A stretch of DNA of 64,000 nt, from the NCBI GenBank assembly GCA_963789165.1, contig CAWBJP010000007.1, positions 604,365 through 668,364 on the forward strand. Direction: 5' to 3'. The first letter of the stretch is position 1, and each line of letters starts with the position of its first letter. The notes beneath the pieces are model-generated. The model saw nothing but the letters and a program-made list of their open reading frames with translations, had not been told where the DNA came from and searched no databases. This document shows positions 52,674-61,326 of this stretch, piece after piece. A program made the position numbers and the translations under genes. Source of the DNA: CAWBJP01 sp963789165. Its GTDB lineage: Bacteria > Actinomycetota > Acidimicrobiia > IMCC26256 > BP-133.

Positions 52674-53526
52674 ATGTCACCTTCCAGTCCCAAGCGCGAC
52701 CGAAAGCGCCAGAACGCCGCCGCCGCCCGGGCCGCCCAGCTGGAGGCGGCCAAGCAGGCGAAGCGCCGCCAGACCCTCATCCGCAGCGGCATCCTGGGCG
52801 GGTTCATCATCATCGTGGCCGTCATCCTGGCCTTCGTGGCCGGCGGCGGACGACGACGACAAGGTGTCGGCGGGCAACGACACGGCCACGACCACCACCT
52901 CGTCCGAGGCCAGTTCGACCAGCACCCCGGAGACGACGGCCACCACCGTGGCCGGCGCCGGCGCCGCCGAGATCACCTGCAACGACACCGAGCCTGCGAA
53001 GAAGGGCAACGGCAAGACCTACGACAAGGCGCCGGAGATGACGATCGACCCGGCCAAGAAGTACACCGCCACCATGGAGACCAGCTGCGGGAAGATCGTG
53101 ATCGCACTCGACGCCAAGAACTCGCCGGTCGGTACCAACAACTTCGTGTTCCTGGCCCGGGAGAAGTTCTACGACGGCCTGAACTTCCACCGGGTGATCA
53201 AGGACTTCGTGATCCAGGGTGGTGACCCCAAGGGCGACGGCACCGGCGGCCCCGGCTACCAGGTGCAGGCCGAACCGCCCAAGGGCAAGTTCAAGATCGG
53301 CGACCTGGCCGCGGCCAAAGCCGCCACCGACCCGGCGGGCACTATGGGCTCCCAGTTCTTCGTGATCACCGGATCCCGGGGGGCGGCCCTGCCCAACGAG
53401 TACGCCTACTTCGGGACGGTGACCGACGGGGTGAAGGTGGCCCAGAAGATCGAGTCGTTCGGCCAGCCCGACGAGTCCCCGTCGCGGAACCTCTACATCC
53501 TCAGCGTCACCATCGCCGAGAGCTAG
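52674..53526 (+). CDS. Membrane-anchored cyclophilin-type peptidyl-prolyl isomerase, one frameshift
   Basis: ATG 52674. A basic N-terminus ('SPKRDRKRQNAAAARAAQLE'), a membrane helix ('GILGGFIIIVAVILAFVAGG'), then a frame change at 52841-52860 (one extra base in GGCGGCGGACGACG) into an acidic and Thr/Ser-rich linker ('DTATTTTSSEASSTSTPETT'). The cyclophilin domain starts near residue 120: 'METSCGKIVIALDAKNSPVG', 'FYDGLNFHRVIKDFVIQGGD', 'GSQFFVITG' and 'YAYFGTVTDG'. The active-site 'FHRV' and 'QFF' are intact. Folds exported proteins at the outer membrane face. About 283 residues. Confidence 0.88.
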
Positions 53527-53602
53527 TCGGGCCAATCAGTGCGCCGCCCCGCCCGCCGGGCGGCGACAATGGCTGCATGCTGATGGCTCATGCCGATGCC
53601 TC

Positions 53603-54990
53603 GTGCCCGAGAGGCTGCGGCCGTTGCTGGCCGCCGGCTCGCCCCTCCAGGAGCTGGCCGGTCGCTTCAGCGCCGTCCGGCCGGCGCCTGTACCTGGTGG
53701 GGGGCTCGGTGCGCGACGCCCTCCTCGGCCACGACGGGCTCCGACCTGGACCTCACCACCGACGCCCGGCCCGACGAGATCGAGCGCCTGGTGGACGGCT
53801 GGGCCGAACACGTCTGGCTCCAGGGCCAGGCCTTCGGCACCATCGGCTGTTCCCGGGGTGAGCTGCAACTGGAGATCACCACCTTCCGGGCCGAGGTGTA
53901 CCGCCCGGACAGCCGCAAGCCCAACGTCGTCTTCGCCGACGACCTGGACACCGACCTGTCCCGGCGCGACTTCACCGTCAACGCCATGGCCCTGCTGCTG
54001 GGCCGCGACGACCCCGCCCTCATCGACCCCTTCAACGGCCTCGAGGACCTCCTCGTGCACCGCCGCCTGCGGACCCCGCTCGACCCCGAGATCTCCTTCG
54101 TCGACGACCCGCTGCGGATGCTGCGGGCGGCCCGGTTCATCGCCGCCCACGGCCTGGAGCCCGAACCGGCTCTCACCGCCGCCGTCACCGAGCTCAAGGG
54201 CCGCCTGGAGATCGTGAGCGCCGAGCGGATCGCCGACGAGCTGTCCAAGCTGCTCGTCGTCCCCGACCCCTCGCCCGGGCTGTGGTTCCTGGTCGACACC
54301 GGCCTGGCCGGCGAGTTCCTGCCCGAACTGCCCGCCCTGGCCCTGGAGCAGGACCCGATCCACCACCACAAGGACGTCCTGGCCCACACCATCGCCGTGG
54401 TGGCCAAGACCCGCCCCGAGCTGGTGGTCCGCCTGGCCGCCCTCCTCCACGACGTCGGCAAGCCCAAGACCCGCTCGTTCGGCCCGGACGGGGTCAGCTT
54501 CCACCTCCACGACGTGGTCGGCGCCCGCATGGCCGCCGAGCGCCTCCGGGCGCTGCGCTTCCCCAACCACATCATCGAGGCCGTCACCGAGCTCGTCGCC
54601 CTCCACCTCCGGTTCCACACCTACAAGATGGGGTGGACGGACCGGGCGGTGCGCCGCTACGTCCGCGACGCCGGACCCTGGCTGGATCAGCTCAACGAGC
54701 TCGTGCGCTGCGACTGCACCACCCGCAACCAGGCCAAGGCCCGGGCGCTGGCCCGGCGCATGGACGACCTGGAGCGCCGCATCGCGGAGCTGCGGGCCCA
54801 GGAGGAGATCGACTCCATCCGGCCGCCCCTCGACGGCAACCAGGTCATGGCCATCCTCGGGGTGCCGCCCGGGCGGGTGGTCGGCGAAGCGCTGGCCATG
54901 CTGCTCGACGCCCGCCTCGACGAGGGCCCCATCAGCGAGGAGGACGCCACCCGCCGCCTCCTCGCCTGGGCGTCCGACCGGGGGCTCTGA
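53603..54990 (+). CDS. cca: CCA tRNA nucleotidyltransferase, two frameshifts
   Basis: GTG 53603 ('VPERLRPLLAAGSPLQELAG'). Shifts near 53671-53688 and 53731-53741 join three frames: 'RLYLVGGSVRDALLG', then 'SDLDLTTDARPDEIERLVDG' (the DxD metal site), then a long intact stretch with 'RRDFTVNAMALLLG', 'LIDPFNGLEDL' and 'DDPLRMLRAARFIA'. An HD domain follows ('HTIAVVAKTRPELVVRLAAL', 'LHDVGKPKTRSFG'). Adds or repairs the CCA end of tRNAs; needed here since the tRNA-Ser gene lacks CCA. About 463 residues, normal for the actinobacterial form. Confidence 0.9.
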
Positions 54991-55080
54991 ACGCCCAAGT
55001 CAAAGGCAAAGGCGCATTGAAGGAGGCGAGGTGTGGCGGGGGCGGCGGGTGTGGTTGCTGTTGCGTTGTTCGGGGAGGAA

Positions 55081-55117
55081 CAGCAGGAAAAGCACCTCGG
55101 GGGTGCTTTTCCTGCTG
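55081..55117. terminator. Perfect 16-bp hairpin
   Basis: CAGCAGGAAAAGCACC (55081-55096), loop TCGGG, then the exact complement (55102-55117). Located 91 bp after cca. The AAAA/TTTT within the stem and its strength suit a transcription stop for cca, or a structured part of the foldback element. Confidence 0.6.
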
Positions 55118-55149
55118 GGTCCTCCCGTAACCCAGCGGCGCCGCCTAGC

Positions 55150-56200
55150 TGTAGTGCCCACGGACCTTGCTGACAGGGTCCACCAAGACTGAAGCCTCCG
55201 GAGCGAGTGTGGGAGCTGCCAAGCAACCCACTCACAACGGAGGCTTCTGCATGCACCGTAACGCTCGTCTGACGCCCCAGGGTCGACTGCTGCTCTGCCA
55301 GCGGATCGAGGCTGGCTGGCCGGTCGCCCACGCCGCCGCGGCGATGGGCATCTCCCGGGACCGGGCTTACGTCTGGTGGCGTCGCTACCAGGAGGAGGGC
55401 GTCGCCGGGCTCGAGGACCGCTCCAGCCGGCCCGCCGTAGTCCCCGGCCAGGACGAAGCCGTCGATGGAACGCGGATCGTCACGCTGCGGACGCAAGCGG
55501 GGCTTGGGCCCGGCCCGGATCGCCGGCATCGTGCGGATGCCGGCCTCGACCGTCCACCGGGTGCTGGTCCGCCACGGCCTCAACCGTCTCGACCACCTCG
55601 ACCGGGCCACCCGGACCCCGATCCGGCGCGATCGAGATGTCCCGCCCCGGCGAGCTGGTCCACGTCGACATCAAGAAGCTCGGCCGGATTCCCAACGGGC
55701 GGCGGCTGGCGGGTCCACGGCCGGGCCGCTCGCCCGCACGCCGGCCGGGACGGCCAAGGCACGTCGGCTACGCCTTCGTCCACTCCGCCGTCGACGGCTA
55801 CACCCGCCTGGCCTACTCCGAGGTCCTCGCCGACGAGCAGGGCGCCACCGCGGCCGCCTTCTGGGCCCGAGCCGCCGCCTTCTTCGCCAGCCCACGGCAT
55901 CACCATCGAACGGGTCCTCACCGACAACGGCAGCTGCTACCGCAGCCGGCAGTTCGACGACGCCCTCGGCGCCGTCGACCCACACCTTCACCCGGCCCTA
56001 CCGGCCCGCCACCAACGGCAAGGTCGAGCGCTTCAACCGCACCCTCCTCGCCGAATGGGCCTACGCCCGGCCCTGGAACTCAGACGGCCAACGCACCCGG
56101 GCCTTGACCGCTGGCTCCACCGCTACAACCATCACCGACACCACACCGCCATCGGCGGCCCACCTGTGAGCCGCGTCAGCAACCTGGCGGGGCACTACAA
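55150..56200 (+). mobile_element. IS481-type insertion sequence
   Basis: Terminal inverted repeats: left TGTAGTGCCC (55150-55159), right GGGCACTACA (56190-56199). Similarity extends inward: both ends read TTGCTGAC about 20 bases in. CTAGC directly flanks both ends (55145-55149 and 56201-56205), a likely 5-bp target duplication, which implies a fairly recent insertion. It carries one transposase gene. Confidence 0.8.
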
Positions 56201-56204
56201 CTAG
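55251..56204 (+). pseudogene. IS481-family transposase, several frameshifts
   Basis: ATG 55251 'MHRNARLTPQGRLLLCQRIE', HTH 'VAHAAAAMGISRDRAYVWW'. The frame then changes at least five times, but the parts in order are those of IS481: 'GLGPARIAGIVRMPASTVHR', 'PGELVHVDIKKLGRIP' (first Asp), 'GYAFVHSAVDGYTRLAYSEV', 'ITIERVLTDNGSCYRSRQF' (second Asp), 'RPATNGKVERFNRTLLAEWA' (Glu) and 'WLHRYNHHRHHTAIGGPP'. The DDE set is kept. It may be intact in the cell and broken only by sequence errors; as given it cannot be translated. The stop codon lies in the flanking target duplication. Confidence 0.8.
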
Positions 56205-56299
56205 CCCATCCCCCATCCCCTTCACTGCGCTTTTGACCTTGCTCTCGCCCCCCGGAAATTCCCCTGACAGGCGAAACGCCCCGGGGTAGCTTGAGGTCA

Positions 56300-56317
56300 C
56301 AGTCCGTGGGCGGACTG
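56300..56317 (+). promoter_or_regulatory. Inverted repeat upstream of the lipase gene
   Basis: CAGTCCG-TGGG-CGGACTG, a perfect 7-bp inverted repeat 30 bases before the lipase start. May be an operator or a 5' hairpin. Confidence 0.35.
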
Positions 56318-56346
56318 ACGCAGTAGGGGAAGATCGGAGGCGGGCG

Positions 56347-57630
56347 GTGCGGCGTGCGGTGCTGGTCGTCCTGGCCCTGGCGGCGGTCCTCGTCCCCGTC
56401 CCCTCCCGGGCCGACCCCCTCCAGCCGGTGGTGCTGATTCCCGGCTGGCACGGCGGGGCGTCGGCCTTCGAGACGATGATCCCCGTCCTCGAGGCGGCCG
56501 GCCTCCCGTGCTCGACTTCGACCCCGCCCGACCCGGCACCCAGGCCCTGGCTTTCGCCCCCGATGGGGACGGCCAGCACATCTCCTACGTCGCCGGCCAC
56601 ATCGTGGAGGAGCAGATCACCGCCGCCCTGGCCCGGGCCGGCTACCCGGACGACACCCGGATCGACGTGGTCGGCTTCTCCATGGGCGGTCTGGTGGCCC
56701 GCTTCCTCCTCGAGCACCCCGGCGCCGACGTGGACCACTTCAGCGCGGCCCGGGGCTGGTTCGGCGACGGGACACCCGACGTGGCCGGCAACTGGGCCGA
56801 GCGCATCGACGACCTGATCATGCTGGGCACCCCCAGCCACGGCACCTGGCTGGGCTTCGTACCCGGGACCATCGGCGGCTTCGGGCGCTGGAACCCCACC
56901 GGCGGCGACATGCGCCCCGGCTCCCCGTTCCTGGACCGGATGGGCCGGGCCGAGCCGGCCGGGGAGCGTTACGTCACCATCGGCGGCGCCCCCCGCTACC
57001 TCCCCTTCCCGGCCCACGACTTCAACGGTGACGGGGTGGCCCACGGCTACGACGGCCTGGTGCCGGCAGAGTCGCCCTTCCTCACCGGCTCGGAGCAGTA
57101 CCTGGTGCCCGCCCACCACGGCGCCATGGTCAGCGATCCCCAGGCCGTCGACCTGGTGGTACAGGCCCTGGGCCGGCGGGCCACGCCCCCCGGCGTGGGC
57201 GAGCCCAACCTGGTGGGGCCGGCCACCGTGCGCCTGGAGCACGCCGCCCTGGCCGAGGACTTCGACTGGGGCACCGACGACGAGTTCCGCTTCGCGTCTC
57301 CGTCGACCCCGATGGGGGCAACGACTCCTACCAGCCCGCCGGACAGGTCGGCTTCCAGCAGGACGCCCCCTTCGTCCAGAACTGGGGCGACCGGGGTCCG
57401 ACTGTCGGCCCCGTACGCCTGCCGGGGACGAGCCCCCGGATCGACGTACGCCTCGACGTGTGGGAGCACGACCCGTGGCGCCCGGAGGTCGTGACCACCG
57501 CGGTGTTCACCGACCTGATGCTCTCCGACGACCTCGACGGGATGGACTACTACGAGGCCGTCGTCCCCCTCTCCGGGGGCCGACGCACGTGTTCCGCATC
57601 TCCCTCAACGGGGTAAGCAGCAGGACATGA
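56347..57630 (+). CDS. Secreted alpha/beta-hydrolase (lipase-like), about three frameshifts
   Basis: GTG 56347 with GGAGGCGG before it. Signal peptide 'AVLVVLALAAVLVPVPSRA', then 'QPVVLIPGWHGGASAFETMI' (oxyanion loop). A shift near 56500 leads to 'GDGQHISYVAGHIVEEQITA', nucleophile Ser in 'VVGFSMGGLVARFLLEHP', 'DDLIMLGTPSHGTW', 'YDGLVPAESPF' and the likely catalytic His in 'VPAHHGAMVSDPQ'. Further shifts near 57300 and 57580 give a C-terminal beta-rich part ('RIDVRLDVWEHDPWRPEVVT') ending 'HVFRISLNGVSSRT' at 57630. Esterase/lipase of the PGAP1/LipA type acting outside the cell. The stop overlaps the next small gene (ATGA). Confidence 0.78.
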
Positions 57631-57752
57631 CCCGCCGCATCGCCGCCGTGCTGGCGCTTGTCGCCATGCTCGCCGGCATCGGAGGACCCGCAGCCGCCGC
57701 CAGAACCACGACCCCGGAGGCCTGCGACCCCGTCCTCTACGTCTGCGTCTAG
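57627..57752 (+). CDS. Secreted cysteine-pair micropeptide 1 (41 aa)
   Basis: ATG 57627 overlaps the lipase stop. 41 residues: basic start, hydrophobic signal 'IAAVLALVAMLAGIGGPAAA', then a mature part of about 18 residues ending 'TTPEACDPVLYVCV'. Two cysteines six residues apart could form a small disulfide loop at the extreme C-terminus. The coupling to the lipase and similarity to the next peptide argue for a real gene. Function unknown; candidates are a signalling peptide, bacteriocin-like product or lipase cofactor. Confidence 0.55.
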   Translation: MTRRIAAVLALVAMLAGIGGPAAAARTTTPEACDPVLYVCV

Positions 57753-57803
57753 GACGATCTCCTAGAATCTCCCCGGAGACGCCGGAGACGGAGGAGGAGG
57801 GGG

Positions 57804-57980
57804 ATGAGACGATCACGCTTCTGGCGAATGTCCGCCGCGCTGGTGGTGGGCGCAATCGTCGTTGGAATCCCGTTGAGGCGAGGCGACGGCGACGACGTCG
57901 AGGAGCAAGCGGCGACCCCCGGGGTCAACCTCTGCGTCTTCTACGGCATCTGCGTCGGCCCGTCGCTCCCGGAGCGCTAA
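57804..57980 (+). CDS. Secreted cysteine-pair micropeptide 2 (58 aa)
   Basis: ATG 57804 with a very strong ribosome site (GGAGGAGGAGGGG). 58 residues: 'MRRSRFWRMSAALVVGAIVV' signal or anchor, acidic spacer 'RRGDGDDVEEQAATPG', and a C-terminal loop 'VNLCVFYGICVGPSLPER' with two cysteines five residues apart. It shares 'TP..(x)C.V.Y..CV' with micropeptide 1, so the two look like diverged tandem copies. Ends 10 bases before the convergent FrhB-type gene stop. Function unknown. Confidence 0.55.
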   Translation: MRRSRFWRMSAALVVGAIVVGIPLRRGDGDDVEEQAATPGVNLCVFYGICVGPSLPER

Positions 57981-57990
57981 CGCTGCTTCG

Positions 57991-59101
57991 CTAGGCCTCG
58001 ATCAGCTTCGGCTCCGGCGGAGCGAAGTCGGGCCAGCGCTTGCGGCTCTTGATCGAGAGCTTGCGCATGAGGGCGATGGCGGCGGGGTCGTCGTCGCCGG
58101 GCGGCCCTCGATGACGCCGTCCTCGAGCATCTTGATGATGATCTCGCGGCCAGATCGGTCCGGACCACCGTCAGGGTCCAGTCGTTGAACTTCCCGATCC
58201 CGCCGGTGGAGATGTCGGCGTGCTCGGCGGCGAAGTCGGGGCACAGCTTGCACCCCTCCCGCGTCCAGGCGTGGCACTCCTTCAGCGGGACCTCGTGGTA
58301 GTCCCCGTCGTGCATCCAGATCTGGAAGACGCCCTTGATGTTCATCTTCTTGATGTCCGCCTTCTTCAGCCCGTACTTGGCCTCGAAGAGCTCCTCGAAG
58401 ATGGCGTCGTCGAACGTCTTCGAGCACAGCAGCCCGATGTTCAGGCGAACCGGCGGGCCACCTTGCCCGCCTTGCGCACGGTCATGACCGGCGGCGCCGA
58501 CGATCTGGCAGCTCATGCCCACCAGGCGCGATCTTCTCGGCCCCGCCCTCCACCGCCTCGGCGTAGGCCATGGTGTTGGCCGAGTAGGTGTACCGGCTGC
58601 CCGCCGCGGCCAGGATCTCCTCCTTGGTCCGGGCCACGCCGGGATTGCCTTCCAGGTGGAGCCGTCGCCCTCCAGGTAGGAGACGAGGGCGGCGTCGATG
58701 AGCCCTTCTCGAGGGCCCAGATGAGGATGGCGGAGACGAGCCCGCCGTCCTGGCCCATCTCGGCCACCTTGGCGTCGGTGGCCCGGGTCAGGATCATGTC
58801 CTTGGTCACGCCCTCCACCTCGGGCCAGCCGGGGCCGGCCGAACATGTGGGTGTCGATCTCGACCTCCCACGCCCGGAACGTGGACACGCCCGGGTGCAG
58901 GAGGTGCAGCCCCGCTGGCCGTGGCCGCAGTCTTCCGGCCCCAGCTCCTCCTCGAGGTGGAAGGGCTTGTAGACGCCGCCGGTGTCGGTGTAGCCGAGCA
59001 CGTCGTGGGGCAGGCCACCACGCAGCCGGCGCAGCCGGTGCACAGACCGGTGGTGACGACCTCGGCGTGAGTTCCTTCCACTGGAGCTTCTCGGGGGGCA
59101 T
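57991..59101 (-). CDS. Coenzyme F420 hydrogenase/dehydrogenase beta-subunit-like (FrhB) protein, many frameshifts
   Basis: ATG 59101 ('MPPEKLQWKEL') to TAG 57991. At least six frame changes, but in order one reads 'TTGLCTGCAGCVVACP' (ferredoxin-type cluster), 'GGVYKPFHLEEELGPEDCGH', 'CTSCTRACPR', 'EVEIDTHMFGRPR', 'GLIDAALVSYLEGDGSTWKA', 'LVGMSCQIVGA', 'LNIGLLCSKTFDDAIFEEL', 'FQIWMHDGDYHEVPLKECHA', 'EGCKLCPDFAAEHADISTGG' and 'SIKSRKRWPDFAPPEPKLIE'. This is the FrhB_FdhB family: flavin and Fe-S clusters passing electrons between F420 and ferredoxin or another carrier. About 370 residues. Its presence supports an F420-using host. Confidence 0.75.
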
Positions 59102-59185
59102 GGTTTGCCAGTCTGGCACGGTGGTCCGCCACCCTTCACCGGGCGAGCAGTATCCATTGACCGCCACCCACTAGCCTCCTCGCTC

Positions 59186-59631
59186 ATGGCCAGACGGCCC
59201 GGGCGTGGCGACGCCGGCTTCGCAGTGGCCTCCTGGTGTCGCTCGTCGCCTGCAACGGGAGCGATGACGAGGGCGCAACCGGCGGGGACGTGCCGCCGTC
59301 ACCCAGACCTCCGCCCCGTCCGAGGAGCGCACCACGTCCTCGTCGGTATCCCAAGCCTCCACCACCACCCTGACCTCCAGCCGGATCATCACTGTTGCCG
59401 TATCGGCCGGCCGGGTAGCAGGCGGCTTCCCGCGTCTGCCGGTCCAGCTCGGCCAGCCCGTCGTCGTGCGGGTGACGAGCGACATCGCCGACCAGGTTCA
59501 CCTGGCGGCTACGAGCGGAGGTCGACTGCCGCCGGGGGCACCGCCGAGATCGCCTTCACCCCGGACACCCCGGCGTCGTTCTCCTCGACCTGGTGGAGGA
59601 CCGGCTAAGCTCCTGGAGCTGGAGATCAGTG
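59186..59631 (+). CDS. Cupredoxin-domain lipoprotein, several frameshifts
   Basis: ATG 59186. With shifts allowed the text reads basic start, 'GLLVSLVACNGSDDEGATGG' (lipobox LVAC), a Thr/Ser linker, then 'VTSDIADQVHL' and 'GYERRS', and an ending 'AKLLELEI' near 59630. A beta-sandwich with 'VHLxGY' late in the chain is the mark of small cupredoxin lipoproteins that bind copper. The stop is placed at the TGA 59629-59631, reachable by one shift. Precedes the multipass membrane protein in the same direction. Confidence 0.55.
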
Positions 59632-59649
59632 AGGCGAACCCCGACGGGA

Positions 59650-61012
59650 CCCGGCCTGGTGCCGTCGCGGTCGTCTACTCGCCGCCGGCGTCACCGTCGT
59701 CGCTCTCGCCACCCCGGCCGGGGCCCACGCCTTCGGCAGGCGCCAGGACCTGCCCCTCCCGCCTGGCTGTTTCGCCGGGGGCGGAACGGCGGTGGTCTTC
59801 TCCTCCTGGCCCTGGGATTCACGTGGCGGACGAGCCGCCTGGAGCGCCCGTTCTCGGCTGGGCCCTGCCCCGGCCTTCAGGCCGCCGCCCCGGTGCTGGC
59901 CGTGCCCACCAGGATCCTCGGGCTTCTGCTCTTCGCCGGTGTCTTCGTGGTCGCCGCTGTCGGGGAGAACACGCCGGAATTCGATGCCGCCCCCCGGGCC
60001 GTCTATGTCGTCTCTGGGTGGGGATGACCCTGGTCTGCGCCTTCGTCGGTGGCCTGTCGCGCCTCATGTCTCCGTCGAGACCGCCAACGCCGTCATCCGC
60101 TGGGCCCGGGGTTCAACCACCGAGCGGATCGGGATCCGGCGACAGCCCGGGGGTTCGACCTCGGCTACTGGCCCGCCGCCGTGCTGCTGTTCGGGTCCGT
60201 GATGCTCGAGCTGGGGGTGTTCGCCGACGCCGCGAGCCTCGCTTCCTGGCCACGGCCATGGCCGTGTACACGGTCACCATCGCTGCCGGCGCCGCCATGG
60301 GGGGGCCCCGGGCCCTGCGGGAGGGTGAGGCCTTCGCCGCCTGGTTCGGCCTGCGGCCCACATGGCTCCGTGCTACCGGGACGACGACGGGTGCCTGCGC
60401 CTCCGACCGCCCCTCGTCGGGCTACAAAGCTCCGGCCCCGGCCCGGACAGGCGGCCGTGGTGCTGGTGGCCTGGGCACGACCAGTTTCGACGGCTCACCC
60501 GCACCCCGTTCCGGGCGAACCTCACCGAGGGACAGCTCCAGCAGGCCGCTGCTGTCCGACACCCTCGGCATGGCCTGGATGGTGGCCTGGACGGCATCCT
60601 CTACTTCGGCGCCATGCGAGTGGAGCTCGCATCATGATCGGGACGCCGATGAACTGGGGAGATCCTTCATCCATTCCCTGGTCCCCATCGCTCTGGGCGA
60701 CGCCATCGCCCACTATTTTCGTTCCTGCTAGGGAGACCAACCGGATCATCGGGCAGATCTCGGACCCCCTCGGACGGGGCTGGGACCTCTTCGGCACCAT
60801 TGACTGGGTCGACAACCTCATCGTCGTCTCGCCCGCCTGATCGCCTATGTGCAGGCCGGTGCGATCGTCTTCGGCCACATGGCCGGGGTTCCTGGCCACG
60901 ACCGGGCCGTGGCCTGCTTCCAGGGCGAAACCGCCACCGGAGCCAATATCCGCTGCTGGTGGCCATGGTCGGCTACACCGTGGGGGGCCTGGCCCTCCTC
61001 CTCAGCGGATGA
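59650..61012 (+). CDS. Multipass membrane protein, many frameshifts
   Basis: Start unclear (near 59650). Across frames: 'AHAFGRRQDLPLPAWLF', hydrophobic stretches 'PTRILGLLLFAGVFVVAAVG', 'MTLVCAFVGGLSRL', 'YWPAAVLLFGSVMLELGVFA', 'AMAVYTVTIAAGAAMGGPRA', 'ETNRIIGQISDPLGRGWDLF', 'AGAIVFGHMAGV' and 'LLVAMVGYTVGGLALLLSG' at the end. Order and motifs resemble a family annotated in actinobacteria as 'fenitrothion hydrolase', a name without functional support here. About ten membrane helices. It lies between a cupredoxin lipoprotein and a small membrane protein, suggesting a membrane redox or metal-handling unit. Confidence 0.55.
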
Positions 61013-61016
61013 TGCT

Positions 61017-61190
61017 GTGATGCCGACGATCTCGATGGTTTCAGTGCTGGCCCATGCGGGCGGTCTCGACGAGATCGCCTTCGTGGCACTGCCCATCATC
61101 ATCTTTCTACGCTCCAATACCTCAGCCGGAGGAAAAGGCCGGGAGCAGGACAATCGGGGTCCGGGGACGAACAACCCAGACGCCCAGTAG
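61017..61190 (+). CDS. Small membrane protein (57 aa)
   Basis: GTG 61017, four bases after the preceding stop region; 57 residues in one frame. 'VLAHAGGLDEIAFVALPIII' forms one helix, followed by a polar Gly/Asn-rich tail. The frame may shift after 'PIIIFL' since the other frame gives a more basic juxtamembrane end ('LQYLSRRKKAG'). Probably a companion of the multipass protein. Function unknown. Confidence 0.5.
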   Translation: MMPTISMVSVLAHAGGLDEIAFVALPIIIFLRSNTSAGGKGREQDNRGPGTNNPDAQ

Positions 61191-61326
61191 TCGGGGCAAC
61201 CCGCGGTGGTAAACTCCTCACTCCCCGTAAAGTTGACGTCACGGGTGTTGCTAACGTGCGTTATAGGACGGGTTGTTCACTCACCGTGGCTTCGTGATCA
61301 CCCCCCGATCGCCGAAAGAACCGATC
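61191..61326 (+). promoter_or_regulatory. Upstream region of the large secreted repeat protein
   Basis: This 136-bp gap is lower in GC. TTGACG at 61233-61238 is a fair -35 and TATAGG at 61262-61267 a weak -10, but the 23-base spacing is too long, so the promoter is uncertain. No other structure is seen. Confidence 0.25.

Larger units (their letters stand above)
55008..56237. repeat. Outer inverted arms around the IS481-type element
   Basis: AAAGGCGCATTGAAGGAGG at 55008-55026 and, inverted, a related CCCCTTCACTGCGCTTTT at 56217-56234 enclose the insertion sequence. The arms closely resemble the outer arms of the foldback at 36530-36727 (AAAGGCGCAATGAAGGGG), so this appears to be a second copy of that element into which the insertion sequence jumped. 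Confidence 0.55.

Noticed and set aside
55251..56204. Programmed -1 frameshift in the transposase
   Set aside because: There are five or more shifts in both directions, no slippery A-run, and neighbouring ordinary genes are broken the same way.
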